Under the pieces are notes generated by a model. That model did no database searches. It was given only the letters and a program-made list of their open reading frames with translations, and had not been told where the DNA came from. Positions 9,463 to 18,617 of a DNA stretch of 64,000 nucleotides are shown here, one piece after another. Made by a program: the position numbers and the translations under genes. The stretch is from Methylobacillus glycogenes JCM 2850 (lineage in GTDB: Bacteria > Pseudomonadota > Gammaproteobacteria > Burkholderiales > Methylophilaceae), in NCBI RefSeq assembly GCF_000617925.1, contig NZ_BAMT01000013.1, positions 26,154 through 90,153 of the forward strand. The letters run 5' to 3'. Each line of letters opens with the position of its first letter. Position 1 is the stretch's first letter.

Positions 9463-9497
9463 TGGCTGGCCCGCCATGAGCGGAGCCAGCCATTTTT
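9463..9497 (+). terminator. Hairpin with poly-T in the intergenic gap of the PEP-CTERM pair
   Basis: TGGCTGGC (9463-9470) pairs with GCCAGCCA (9485-9492) and is followed by TTTTT on the plus strand. The flanking genes run on the minus strand, so it would act there as an RNA stem (processing or stability) and as a terminator only for antisense transcription. Confidence 0.4.
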
Positions 9498-9521
9498 GAC
9501 GCTATCTATATTGTTTTTAGA

Positions 9522-10172
9522 TTAAGCGTTTTGCTTGCGGGCACGACGGCCTGCGAAAGCGAGTACGCCCAGGCCCAAACCGAGCATGCCGGAAGTGCTT
9601 GGTTCTGGAACTGCTGCAACTGCTACGGTAGCCAGTGCCAGTTGATCCAGGCTCAGGCTGGAGGAGGTGCCTTTGAAGTTGAAGGTGTAGAGGCTAGCGC
9701 CGGACACGTTGCTCCACAACCAATAGGCTTCCTGCTCGAAGGATTCACCGAAGCCGCCAAAGTCGCCTTGGGACTGGCTGAGTTGAATCACGGATGTCGC
9801 ACCGACACCATTCAGGGTTGCGCTGGTGCTGGCAATAGAACCTACAGTGCCGATACGCAGGTAAACATCAAACAGGCCACCTGTTGTGCCGCTCAGGGTT
9901 GCAGTGATGTTCAGAGGCAATGCGAAGCTGTAGATGTTGCCACCGCTGGTGACGAAAGATGCGCCAGAGGTCTCGGTAACGCTGGCAGTAGTACCAGCAG
10001 ACAGACCTACATCAGGAGTGGAATCAGAGGTGCCGCCAAAAACATTCCACTCTGCGTATTGGGAAAGGGTGCTAGAACCCCAAGGAGTGGCAGTATCCCA
10101 AACGGCTTGAGTAGCAAATGCGGAAGAGCTGAAGGCAACACCTGCGATAAGAGCTAAAGCTGAAATTTTCAT
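9522..10172 (-). CDS. PEP-CTERM sorting-domain protein (paralogue 2)
   Basis: This 216-residue exported protein starts at ATG 10172. A TTG five codons earlier is possible but less likely. Its signal peptide is MKISALALIAGVAFSSSAFA. The C-terminal VPEPSTSGMLGLGLGVLAFAGRRARKQ is a textbook PEP-CTERM signal. It shares with its neighbour the VWDTATPWGSSTLSQYAEWNVF block, the central DVYLR block, the EQEAYWLWS block, and the NFKGTSSSLSLDQLALA block before the sorting signal, so the pair arose by tandem duplication. Function is unknown. It is the first of the two genes transcribed and lies 140 bases after the Fur-controlled small gene. Confidence 0.85.
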   Translation of the reverse strand: MKISALALIAGVAFSSSAFATQAVWDTATPWGSSTLSQYAEWNVFGGTSDSTPDVGLSAGTTASVTETSGASFVTSGGNIYSFALPLNITATLSGTTGGLFDVYLRIGTVGSIASTSATLNGVGATSVIQLSQSQGDFGGFGESFEQEAYWLWSNVSGASLYTFNFKGTSSSLSLDQLALATVAVAAVPEPSTSGMLGLGLGVLAFAGRRARKQNA

Positions 10173-10312
10173 AATGGATTCTTTCAAGGGAGTGTTAAAT
10201 TTCCCTTCCTCTTGAAGGTGATAACACTCGTTTCAACATTTAAGCTCACGGACCCACACCGTCGAGCATTCAATGGTCAATGCCCTATGAACGGGCATCG
10301 CCAAAATACAGT

Positions 10313-10534
10313 TCAAATAACTGCTTGCGATGTGTCAGTGTTCTCGGTCTCAGCATGTGCCGGCTGGAAATCCACCACAAAGCGGTATTGCTTGCCGCAA
10401 TCTATGATGATTTCTTTTTGCCCGCGCCGTAATAAGCGAATATCCACTTTTAAGCTACCAAAACCATCATGTGCGATCAGCTCATCGAGCAAGTTGATCA
10501 AGCAGGTTTTAACAGGGGCTTTAGCTGGAAGCAT
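10313..10534 (-). CDS. Small conserved-looking protein under a Fur box
   Basis: This 73-residue soluble protein has the core LLDELIAHDGFGSLKVDIRL followed by RRGQKEIIIDCGKQYRFVVD. I do not recognise a named family. The size, position and a basic beta-hairpin-like core recall the small HemP/HmuP regulators of haem uptake, but the HemP C-terminal motif is absent, so I do not call it that. The coding look (balanced codons, no low-complexity sequence) and a near-perfect Fur box 42 bases upstream support a real gene. It heads the minus-strand haem and PEP-CTERM region, and a role in iron or haem regulation is a reasonable guess. Confidence 0.6.
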   Translation of the reverse strand: MLPAKAPVKTCLINLLDELIAHDGFGSLKVDIRLLRRGQKEIIIDCGKQYRFVVDFQPAHAETENTDTSQAVI

Positions 10535-10575
10535 AAATTAAGGTCACATTAATCATTAATCACAACATTAAGGCA

Positions 10576-10594
10576 AATGATAACAATTATCATT
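10576..10594. promoter_or_regulatory. Fur box
   Basis: AATGATAACAATTATCATT is a near-perfect inverted repeat (TGATAA-CAA-TTATCA) matching the 19-bp Fur consensus closely. It lies in a 267-base gap between divergent genes: the small minus-strand gene starting at 10534 and the ZIP transporter starting at 10802. Control of the minus-strand haem locus is the simpler reading. Confidence 0.8.
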
Positions 10595-10787
10595 GGGTAG
10601 TGCAATGGTGACATGTAATTATTTTTATTTGCATTTATGAGCTGGAGCAAATCTTTATATCTGCAGGATTTACTTGTAGGGCGGTGGTTTAGGCGAAAAA
10701 CACTGCAAGATGAACATGTAATTAAACCCATGTATGCATCATGGAAAAAAAGCTTTTGGCTTGCGCAGTAAATCAACGCTGATCCCG

Positions 10788-10793
10788 TATAAT
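10788..10793 (+). promoter_or_regulatory. Candidate -10 box of the ZIP transporter gene
   Basis: A consensus TATAAT ends 8 bases before the ATG at 10802. No convincing -35 or ribosome binding site is visible, so a short-leader or leaderless transcript is possible. Confidence 0.35.
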
Positions 10794-10801
10794 TCGCGCT
10801 T

Positions 10802-11610
10802 ATGTCCATATTGCTAATGATTATTTTGGTCAGCCTCGCAGGTGGGGCATTGAGTGTGCTTTTTGCGGCCTTCTTTGCTTCAATGCCAAAGCTTCTTGGG
10901 TGCCCATGCTGATCAGCTATGCGATTGGGGCTTTGCTGGGGGCGGTTTTCCTGGAAATTCTGCCGCATGCCTTTGAAATAGCCAGCAGCGTGGAAACCAT
11001 GTCTGCCACCATCTTGCTGGGCATATTGTTGTTCTTTGTGCTGGAAAAACTAGTACTTTGGCGGCACTGCCATGGTGATGAGTGCGAGGTGCATGCCACG
11101 GGTCATGATCAACATGCGCACGGCCACAGTCATGGTCATGGGAATACCCATGATCATGGTCGCAGCGGCCTGATGATCATGATAGGTGACACTTTCCATA
11201 ACTTTGTTGATGGGGTGCTGATTGCTGCCGCCTTCATGGTGGATGCCAAACTGGGCATGGTGACTGCAGTGGCCATCATTGCCCACGAGATTCCCCAGGA
11301 AGTAGGTGATTTTCTTATCTTGCTGCATTCAGGCTATAGCAAACGCCATGCGCTGTTGTTTAACCTGTTTTCCAGCATGGCCACACTGGTTGGCGGGGTG
11401 GCGGCATATTTTGCCCTGCAATCTGTACAGAGCTGGATTCCCAGTATTCTGGGCTTGGCGGCGGCCAGCATGATTTACGTTGCGGTGGCGGACTTGATTC
11501 CTGGCTTGCACAGACGTACCGAGCTCAAGGCCACGGTACAGCAGGCTAGTCTGATTGCATTGGGCATTGGCAGTATTTGGCTGACGGGTGTTTTGCTACA
11601 CGCGGGCTAA
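10802..11610 (+). CDS. ZIP family metal (zinc) transporter (one frame break)
   Basis: This ZIP-family inner-membrane importer has about 269 residues and eight membrane segments. The long cytoplasmic loop is histidine-rich (CHGDECEVHATGHDQHAHG, continuing with HSHGHGNTHDHG). The metal-path motifs are present: HNFVDG in segment 4 and HEIPQEVGDF in segment 5. Zinc is the usual substrate, with iron or manganese possible. The N-terminal 26 codons are in another frame; restoring one C near 10877-10880 gives FFAFNAKASWVPMLISY. It lies head to head with the Fur-controlled small gene, but nothing shows that the Fur box serves it. Confidence 0.8.
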
Positions 11611-11670
11611 GCAGTACTAAGTGTTGTTTAAATTTTTCCTGCTTTGGCAGGGTTTTGCATTTAAAGAGAG

Positions 11671-12995
11671 ATGAGCTTGCAAACTCCAAAAGTTGGTTTT
11701 GTTTCATTGGGCTGCCCCAAGGCAGCTTCAGATTCTGAGCGTATCCTGACCCAGCTTCGCGCTGAGGGCTACGCCATATCGGGTAGCTATGATGATGCTG
11801 ATCTGGTGGTCGTCAATACCTGTGGGTTTATTGATAGTGCGGTTGAAGAGTCACTTGACGCCATAGGCGAGGCCCTGGCTGAAAATGGCAAGGTGATAGT
11901 CACTGGCTGTTTGGGTGCCAAGAGTGATGTGGTCAAGGCTGCTCACCCCGGTGTTTTGGCGGTCACAGGGCCGCATGCGCTGGAAGAAGTCATGACGGCA
12001 GTGCATGCCAATCTGCCCAAGCTGCATGACCCTTACACCGATCTAGTGCCACCCCAAGGTGTGCGCCTGACGCCACAGCACTATGCTTACCTGAAAATAT
12101 CTGAAGGCTGTAACCACAGGTGCAGTTTCTGCATTATTCCTTCCATGCGTGGTGATCTGGTTAGCCGTCCTGTCGGTGAAGTCATGAAAGAGGCAGAAAA
12201 CCTGGTCAATGCCGGGGTATCTGAATTGTTGGTGATTTCGCAAGACACCAGTGCTTACGGGGTTGATGTCAAATACCGCACAGGTTTCTGGAATGGACGT
12301 CCGCTCAAGACGCGCATGACTGAGCTGGCTACGGCATTGGGTGACCTGGGGGTCTGGGTGCGTATGCATTACGTCTATCCATACCCGCATGTGGACGAGA
12401 TCATCCCCTTGATGGCGGATGGTTTGATCCTTCCCTATCTGGATGTGCCATTCCAGCATTCCAGCCCGCGCATTCTCAAAGCCATGAAGCGTCCTGCAAA
12501 TAGCGAGAATAATCTGGCCAGGGTTAAAGCCTGGCGCGATATCTGCCCGGACATCACCATACGCAGCACCTTTATCGTCGGCTTCCCTGGTGAGACGGAT
12601 GATGATTTTGAACATCTGTTGGATTTCCTGCAGGAAGCGCAGCTGGACCGTGTGGGCGCTTTTGCCTATTCCGCCGTCGATGGCGCAGCCGCCAATCAGT
12701 TGGACAATCACGTACCTGAATCACTCAAGCAGGAAAGACTGGCGCGCTTTATGGAAGTGCAGGAAGCCATCAGTGCCGAGAAACAGAAGCGCAAGATAGG
12801 CCGTATAGAGACTGTGCTGATTGATGAAGTGAATGGCGATGAAGCATAGGCCGTACCGCAGCTGATGCGCCAGAAATTGATGGCGTGGTGTATTTGGCTG
12901 GCGGGGAAGGTTTGCAGCCAGGTGATCTGGTTGAAGCACAAATTGTGGATTCAGATGGGCATGATCTCTGGGCCGCACCGCCTCAGCGCGACTAA
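11671..12995 (+). CDS. rimO: Ribosomal protein S12 methylthiotransferase RimO (one frame break)
   Basis: RimO attaches a methylthio group to an aspartate of ribosomal protein S12 using two 4Fe-4S clusters. The N-terminal MTTase domain shows its three cysteines in [18 protein letters not shown] and VTGCLGA. The radical SAM domain has CNHRCSFC (CX3CX2C) followed by [13 protein letters not shown]. The C-terminal TRAM domain is cut by a frame break near 12844-12845; adding one C gives [20 protein letters not shown] and a stop at 12993-12995, about 441 residues in all. An AGAGAG-like ribosome site precedes ATG 11671. It stands alone, with a terminator about 100 bases downstream. Confidence 0.92.
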
Positions 12996-13092
12996 TGCTG
13001 ATATATAGAGCATCTTTGATATATAGGAAATCTTGAAGTGTCTAGGGATATCGATTTTTAATCTGCGCCCTGGACATCTGAGAGCAGTTAAG

Positions 13093-13119
13093 AAAACGGC
13101 GCCTAAAGGCGCCGTTTTT
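13093..13119. terminator. Bidirectional rho-independent terminator
   Basis: AAAACGGCGCC (13093-13103), loop TAAA and GGCGCCGTTTT (13108-13118) form an 11-bp stem with T-tracts in both directions. It ends rimO on the plus strand and the convergent hypothetical gene on the minus strand, whose stop codon overlaps the tract. Confidence 0.9.
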
Positions 13120-13447
13120 ATTCCTGGGTGCTGAAAAGGTCGGGCATGATGGGCGTGGGACGCTGAGAATCTGCACGCTCTTCGAGAAAATCCATGGTGT
13201 AGGGGCAGCGAGTGGGCTTTTTTACCACTTTGCGTTTTTTTCCCGAAGCTTCAGTATTGATGTATGGCGTCTGGCTGATGCGCACATAACCCGAGGACTG
13301 CAGCTTTAGCGGAGTGGTTTCAAACAGGCTGAGAGGGTTGTCGATATTCTGCAAGGTAATGGCTTGTTTGCCCACCTTGAGGACGTTATACATGACAAAC
13401 TTGCTGCCTGTTTGCTTGCCATAAATTTCGCCAGTGAGAATATCCAA
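13118..13447 (-). CDS. Hypothetical protein, 109 residues
   Basis: I do not recognise this protein. The N-terminus MDILTGEIYGKQTGSKFVMYN looks like a small beta-rich domain. The middle is KLQSSGYVRISQTPYIN, and the C-terminal third is basic (GKKRKVVKKPTRCP) then acidic. There is no signal peptide, membrane segment or known motif. Codon use resembles the neighbours, and the gene shares a bidirectional terminator with rimO, which supports it being real. It ends 76 bases downstream of the TetR gene's stop and could be transcribed with it. Confidence 0.6.
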   Translation of the reverse strand: MDILTGEIYGKQTGSKFVMYNVLKVGKQAITLQNIDNPLSLFETTPLKLQSSGYVRISQTPYINTEASGKKRKVVKKPTRCPYTMDFLEERADSQRPTPIMPDLFSTQE

Positions 13448-13523
13448 GATTTGCCTTTCGCTAATTCATAACAATCATATCGTTATGAGGCAAAGCTGAC
13501 AAGGCTCTTGAGTCGGATTTTGC

Positions 13524-14150
13524 CTATGGAATCGCGCGTTTGCGCAGGCCTATATGCTGACGGATCAAGGTGTTGGCTTGTTGGCGGAACCCTTCAGCGC
13601 GACTGTCCTTGACCCACATATGTAGCAAGCCGGAGAAGAACAAATGACTATCAAGCGCCAGCGCAACTGGATCTAGGCCAATGTTCAGCTGGCCTTTTTG
13701 CTGCGCACGCTCGTAAAGCAACTGAAGTTTTTCTATGAAGTAGTGACAATTCGTCACTATTTGTTGTAATACTGCTGTAAATTCATCCACATATTCGCAT
13801 TTCACCATCATGATCTCGTAGATCTCACGGATTGCAGCATCGTGGTTGAGGGTTTGAATAGTATTCTCGAAAAACTGCTCTATGGTGGAGAGGGGGTCTT
13901 CAGACTCTTCATTCAGGGCGGCGGCATCAATGTGATCAATAAATGGCAGAAATGCCTGATCACGCATCGCGTAAAAAAGCTCAATTTTGTTTTTGAAGTG
14001 CCAGTACACCGCACCGCGTGTGACTTCTGCGTGCGAGGCTATATGTTCTATTGAGGTACGGCTAACGCCTCTTGCTGCAAACACCTCGCGGGCTGCGTCA
14101 ATAATACGTTGCCGCGTGATGGCGGCGTCCTCTTTAGTCTTTCTTGCCAT
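13524..14150 (-). CDS. TetR/AcrR family repressor of the RND efflux operon
   Basis: This 208-residue regulator starts at ATG 14150, because MARKTKEDAAITRQ is the usual TtgR/AcrR-type start and a purine-rich site precedes it. The TetR DNA-binding domain is residues about 12-58, with TRQRIIDAAREVFAARGVSR and the recognition helix region EVTRGAVYWHFKNK. The rest is a ligand-binding helical domain of the AcrR/TtgR C-terminal type (FFSGLLHMWVKD). It is divergent from an RND pump operon with two palindromes between. Repression of the pump and itself, relieved by a hydrophobic drug, is the family model. Confidence 0.9.
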   Translation of the reverse strand: MARKTKEDAAITRQRIIDAAREVFAARGVSRTSIEHIASHAEVTRGAVYWHFKNKIELFYAMRDQAFLPFIDHIDAAALNEESEDPLSTIEQFFENTIQTLNHDAAIREIYEIMMVKCEYVDEFTAVLQQIVTNCHYFIEKLQLLYERAQQKGQLNIGLDPVALALDSHLFFSGLLHMWVKDSRAEGFRQQANTLIRQHIGLRKRAIP

Positions 14151-14177
14151 GGGCTTGCCCTTGAAAAAGCTGTTTAC

Positions 14178-14195
14178 ATACAATCATGTTTGTAT
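14178..14195. promoter_or_regulatory. TetR-type operator 1
   Basis: ATACAA-TCATGT-TTGTAT is a perfect inverted repeat with 6-bp arms, resembling TtgR/AcrR operators. It is 28 bases upstream of the repressor's start codon and overlaps the likely divergent promoters. Confidence 0.7.
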
Positions 14196-14201
14196 ATAAT
14201 A

Positions 14202-14221
14202 TACATTCGATATTGAATGTA
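14202..14221. promoter_or_regulatory. TetR-type operator 2
   Basis: TACATTC (14202-14208) and GAATGTA (14215-14221) are perfect 7-bp inverted arms around GATATT. It is next to operator 1 and 35 bases before the pump operon start, so two repressor dimers could bind side by side. Confidence 0.65.
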
Positions 14222-14256
14222 AGCAAGTATTTTGTTTATAAGACATGGAGTTAACT

Positions 14257-15491
14257 ATGGGAGTGCGCGTGATTAATCAAGCTCGTGGCAATAAGGATGG
14301 ACTTGGGTCCAGCAAAAAAATCGTACTCGCCTTAACGGCAGCGTTGACGCTAATCTCCTGTAGCAAGGGTGAGCAGCAGGCGGCACCGCAAGGTGGCGGA
14401 CAGGCAATGCCTGTGACTGTACTCACCCTGGAACCGACATCAGTCCCTGTGAGTGTTGAGTCTGTAGCGCAAACCGAAGGTGCGCGTGAGGTAGAGATAC
14501 GTCCACGCGTGGGCGGTATTCTGCTCAAGCGTCTTTATGAAGAAGCTCTTCCGTCAAGGAAGGCCAAGTGCTGTTCCAGATAGACCCTGTGCCTTATCAG
14601 ATTGCTTTGGCTCAAGCCAAGGCGCAGCAAGCCCAGTCTCAGGCCAAGATTGCCCAGACCCAGCGTGAGGCTGACCGTCTCAAGGGCTTGTTGGAGTCCA
14701 AGTCCATTAGCCAACGCGAGTATGACAATGCCACTTCTGACAATGATGTGGCCAAGGCCGCCTTGCTGCAGGCGGATGCCAGCGTGCGTGAGGCCGAGCT
14801 GAATCTTTCCTATACCAAGGTGACAGCGCCTGTGAGCGGTGTTTCCGGGCGCTTCCAGTATTCCGAGGGTACTTTGGTGGCTGCCAACGATAGTCTGTTG
14901 ACTACCGTGGTTCAGCTTTCACCCATCTGGGTGCGTTTCAGTCTTTCCGATAATGAACTGGAAAAAGTCGGCGGCCGCCTTAGCGAAAAGAATGTCAAGA
15001 AAATCACTTTATCCTTACCTGATGGCAAGGAATACAACGAGACCGGCAAGCTCAATTTTGCTGCCAGTCAGATTGACCCGACATTAGGCACGCAGCAACT
15101 GCGTGCGACCTTTACCAATGCTGACAAGCAATTGGTGCCAGGTCAGTTTGTGCGCGCCAAAGTCACCGTGGGTGAGCAGGATGGCGTATTCCTGGTGCCG
15201 CAAGTGGCAGTGCAAAACTCGCAGCAGGGCCGTTTTGTTTACGTGGTCAATGAGCAAAACCAGGCGAGTGTGCGTCCAGTGGTGACAGGCAATTGGTCTG
15301 GCAGCAATTGGGTCATCCTCAAGGGCTTGAATGCAGGCGAAAAAGTGGTGGTGGATAATCTGATCAAGATTCGCCCAGGCGCGCCATTGCAGCCTCATGC
15401 TCCAGCAGAGCAGGGTGCTAATCCTCAAGGTGCACAGCCTCAAGGCGAAACTGGCAAGCCAGAATCCAACGCTAGCGGCAAGCCAGCTTAA
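14257..15491 (+). CDS. RND efflux periplasmic adaptor lipoprotein, AcrA/MexA type (one frame break)
   Basis: This is the membrane fusion protein of a tripartite efflux pump, about 411 residues. ATG 14257 is chosen because GGAG lies 6 bases upstream; an ATG at 14245 overlaps that site. ALTLISCSKG is a lipobox, so it is a lipoprotein anchored in the inner membrane. The lipoyl/barrel-sandwich part, the coiled hairpin (LAQAKAQQAQSQAKIAQTQR) and the beta-barrel (GTLVAANDSLLTTVVQ) follow. The frame breaks near 14543-14545, where one G restores YEEGSSVKEGQVLFQIDPVPY. The tail is Gln/Pro/Gly-rich. It is 12 bases from the pump gene. Confidence 0.9.
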
Positions 15492-15503
15492 GCAGGAGTC
15501 AAG

Positions 15504-18500
15504 ATGACTAGATTTTTCATTACCCGGCCAATATTTGCATCGGTAGTTTCGATCATTATTGTGCTTGCTGGCCTTGCGGCCGCATTCCAGCTGCCGATTG
15601 CGCAGTATCCGCAAATTGCGCCGCCTACCGTAATGGTAACGGCAACTTACCCTGGTGCCAGTGCTGAAACCCTGGCCAAGACAGTAGCAGCGCCGATTGA
15701 AGAGCAGCTGAGTGGTGTTGAAGGGCTGCTGTATTACCAGTCCAGTGCCGACTCCAGTGGCACTTTGACCATCACTGCCACCTTTGAAACTGGCACTGAT
15801 GTTGACCAGGCAACCTTCAACGTCAGCAATCGCGTCAATATTGCCTTGCCACGCCTGCCTGATGATGTACGTCGCACAGGCTTGATTGTGCAAAAGCGCT
15901 CCAATGACATCCTGATGGCATTGATGCTGGTTTCGCCGAAAAAGACCTATGACCCCTTGTACCTGAGCAATTATGCAACGCTGAATGTGTTGGATGAGCT
16001 CAAGCGCGTGAAGGGCGTGGGCGACGTCACCGTGTTTGGTACCCAGGATTACTCCATGCGTATCTGGCTGCGTCCGGACCGCATGGCACAATTGGGTGTT
16101 TCAACCAGTGAGATTGCTGCTGCTATTGCGGCGCAGAATGCGCAATATGCTGCAGGTAAGATAGGTCAGGACCCGGCGCCAGATGATCAACAGATCGTCT
16201 ACACCGTGACTGCCAAGGGTAGACTGGTTGAGCCTGAGCAGTTTGCCAATATCATCGTCAAGGCCAATGGCCCACGTGGTGTGCTGTATTTGAAGGATGT
16301 GGCACGTATTGAACTGGGTGCGCAGAACTACAATATCCGCACCACGCTGGATGGTCAGCCTGGCGTAGGTATTCCTGTGTTCCTGCAGACAGGTGCCAAC
16401 GCGCTGGATACTGCCGAGGCCATCAAGGCCAAGATGGAAGAACTCAAGCAGCGCTTCCCCGAGGATATGGACTACCGTATTCCTTACGACACCAGTGACT
16501 TCGTCAAGGCGTCTATTGAAGAAGTAGTACATACCCTGGCAGAAGCCATGGTGCTGGTGGTGCTGGTGGTATTCCTATTCCTGCAAAGCTGGCGCGCTAC
16601 CTTGATTCCTATCATCGCCGTGCCTATCTCCTTGATTGGTACTTTTGCTGGTCTGTGGATATTCGGTTTCTCCATCAATACCCTGACTTTGTTTGCCATG
16701 GTATTGGCGATTGGTATCGTCGTTGATGATGCCATCGTGGTGCTGGAGAACGTAGAGCGCTTGATGACTCAGGAAAAGCTCTCGCCGTTGCATGCCGCGA
16801 TCAAGTCCATGGAGCAGGTATCCAGTGCCGTTGTAGCGATTGTGCTGGTGCTGTGTGCGGTGTTCATTCCGGTGGCGTTCATGGGCGGTATCGCCGGTGA
16901 GCTCTATCGCCAGTTCGCGGTGACCGTGGCGGTGGCGGTGGTGATCTCCGGTATCGTGGCTTTGACGCTGACGCCTGCGCTCTGTGCCATCTTGCTTAAG
17001 CACGTGCATGGTGAGTCACGCTTCTTCAAGCCATTCAACCGTGGTTTCGACAAGCTGACCAACTTCTATACCTCTACCGTGGGCTTGACCCTGCGTCATC
17101 GCATTATTGGTGCTGTAGTGTTTGTGGGCATCATCGCGGCAGGAGCGTATTTGTTCCGTGTGGTGCCTGGCAGCTTTGTACCTCCTGAAGATCAGGGCTA
17201 TGTGGTGACGGCCGTGATCATGCCGGACGGTTCTACGCTGAGCCGCACCAGCAAGACCATGGAGAACGTGCGCCAGGCAATATCACAAGACCCTGCAGTG
17301 GCTACGCAATTCGTCATCAATGGTTTTGATTTGATAGGCGGCGGTAACAAGGCCAGTGCGGCGACCATGTTCGTGCGTATGAAGGATTGGGATGCACGTA
17401 CCGCGACAGCGGATGACATTGTCAAGCGTCTGTTCGGCATAGGCATGAGTCAGCCTGATGGTATGGCGATTGCCTTTAATCCGCCAGCGATTCGCGGTTT
17501 GGGTAGCTCGGGTAGCATGGAAATGTATATCCAGAGCCGCACTGACACTGACCCCTTGCATTTGTCCGAGGTAGTAAATAACTTCATGGATACTTTGCGT
17601 AAGGAGCCACGTCTGGCCGGTATCAACACCTTCTTCCGTCCTACCGTGCCACAGTTGTTGATTGAGGTGGACGAGGCCAAGGCCTTGTCGCTGGGTGTGC
17701 CTATCTCGGATATCTATGCCACGCTGCAAAGCACCATGGGTACGCTGTATGTGAATGACTTCAACCGCATGGGTCGTACTTACCGTGTGCAGTTGCAGGC
17801 AGAACCTGCATTCCGCATGAAGCCTGAAGATCTGGGCCGTGTTTATGTACGTTCCGCAGCGGGCGGCATGGTGCCTATGTCTGCAGTCAGCAAGGTCAGC
17901 AACATTATTGGTGCTGAGCAGCTTGAACGTTACCAAGGTCTGCTGTCAGCCAAAGTGCTGGGTGGCGGTGCCTATGGCGTGAGTTCTGGCGATGCGATCA
18001 GGTTGATTGAGCAGGCCGCCAAGGAAAGCCTGCCAGATGGTTATCAATTGGCATGGACAGGTCAGGCCTATCAGGAAAAGCTGACAGGTTCGGCTGCGAT
18101 CTTTGCCTTCAGTTTCGCCATCATTATGGTGTTCTTGATCCTGGCGGCGCAGTTTGAAACCTGGGCCTTGCCTTTGGCTGTGATCATGGCCGTACCGTTT
18201 GCGCTGGTAGGTGCTTTGCTGGCGGTGATGTTCCGCGGTATGCCTAATGACATCTACTTCCAGATTGGCTTGGTCACCCTGGTTGGCCTGGCGGCAAAAA
18301 ATGCCATTCTGATTGTGGAGTTTGCCAGCCAGAAACTGGAAGAAGGCCTGTCACTAAAAGAAGCTGCGATTGAGGCTGCGCGCTTGCGCTTCCGTCCTAT
18401 CGTCATGACTTCCATGGCCTTTGTGCTAGGTATCGTGCCGTTGGTGATTGCAACTGGTGCGGGTGCCGCTGCGCGCCGTTCCATGGGGACTGGGGTGTTT

Positions 18501-18617
18501 GGCGGTATGTTGCTGGCTACTTTTGTGGCCACCATCTTTATCCCTATGTTCTTCACCTGGTTGTCTGGCAATACCAGCAGCCGTACGCATCACGATGACA
18601 AGAAGGAGACAATATAA
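15504..18617 (+). CDS. RND multidrug efflux transporter, AcrB/MexB type (HAE1)
   Basis: This intact 1037-residue inner-membrane pump is the usual length for the HAE1 family. It has twelve membrane helices and two large periplasmic loops. The proton-relay aspartates are visible in GIVVDDAIVVLENVERL of helix 4. The start MTRFFITRPIFASVVSIIIV and FLILAAQFETWALPLAVIMA are family hallmarks. It exports amphiphilic drugs and solvents using the proton gradient, with the adaptor upstream and the outer-membrane channel downstream (stop and start overlap at 18617). Control by the divergent TetR repressor is likely. Confidence 0.95.
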   Translation: MTRFFITRPIFASVVSIIIVLAGLAAAFQLPIAQYPQIAPPTVMVTATYPGASAETLAKTVAAPIEEQLSGVEGLLYYQSSADSSGTLTITATFETGTDVDQATFNVSNRVNIALPRLPDDVRRTGLIVQKRSNDILMALMLVSPKKTYDPLYLSNYATLNVLDELKRVKGVGDVTVFGTQDYSMRIWLRPDRMAQLGVSTSEIAAAIAAQNAQYAAGKIGQDPAPDDQQIVYTVTAKGRLVEPEQFANIIVKANGPRGVLYLKDVARIELGAQNYNIRTTLDGQPGVGIPVFLQTGANALDTAEAIKAKMEELKQRFPEDMDYRIPYDTSDFVKASIEEVVHTLAEAMVLVVLVVFLFLQSWRATLIPIIAVPISLIGTFAGLWIFGFSINTLTLFAMVLAIGIVVDDAIVVLENVERLMTQEKLSPLHAAIKSMEQVSSAVVAIVLVLCAVFIPVAFMGGIAGELYRQFAVTVAVAVVISGIVALTLTPALCAILLKHVHGESRFFKPFNRGFDKLTNFYTSTVGLTLRHRIIGAVVFVGIIAAGAYLFRVVPGSFVPPEDQGYVVTAVIMPDGSTLSRTSKTMENVRQAISQDPAVATQFVINGFDLIGGGNKASAATMFVRMKDWDARTATADDIVKRLFGIGMSQPDGMAIAFNPPAIRGLGSSGSMEMYIQSRTDTDPLHLSEVVNNFMDTLRKEPRLAGINTFFRPTVPQLLIEVDEAKALSLGVPISDIYATLQSTMGTLYVNDFNRMGRTYRVQLQAEPAFRMKPEDLGRVYVRSAAGGMVPMSAVSKVSNIIGAEQLERYQGLLSAKVLGGGAYGVSSGDAIRLIEQAAKESLPDGYQLAWTGQAYQEKLTGSAAIFAFSFAIIMVFLILAAQFETWALPLAVIMAVPFALVGALLAVMFRGMPNDIYFQIGLVTLVGLAAKNAILIVEFASQKLEEGLSLKEAAIEAARLRFRPIVMTSMAFVLGIVPLVIATGAGAAARRSMGTGVFGGMLLATFVATIFIPMFFTWLSGNTSSRTHHDDKKETI

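Noticed and set aside
8805..10172. HasA-type haemophore identity for the PEP-CTERM proteins
   Set aside because: No alignment with HasA beyond general Ser/Gly/Ala richness; only genomic position suggests haem.
10549..10968. Minus-strand gene of 139 codons
   Set aside because: It overlaps the Fur box, the ZIP promoter and the start of the ZIP gene on the other strand, and its translation has no family likeness.
15084..16091. 335-codon frame opposite the RND adaptor and pump genes
   Set aside because: Antisense shadow; the plus-strand genes are unambiguous.
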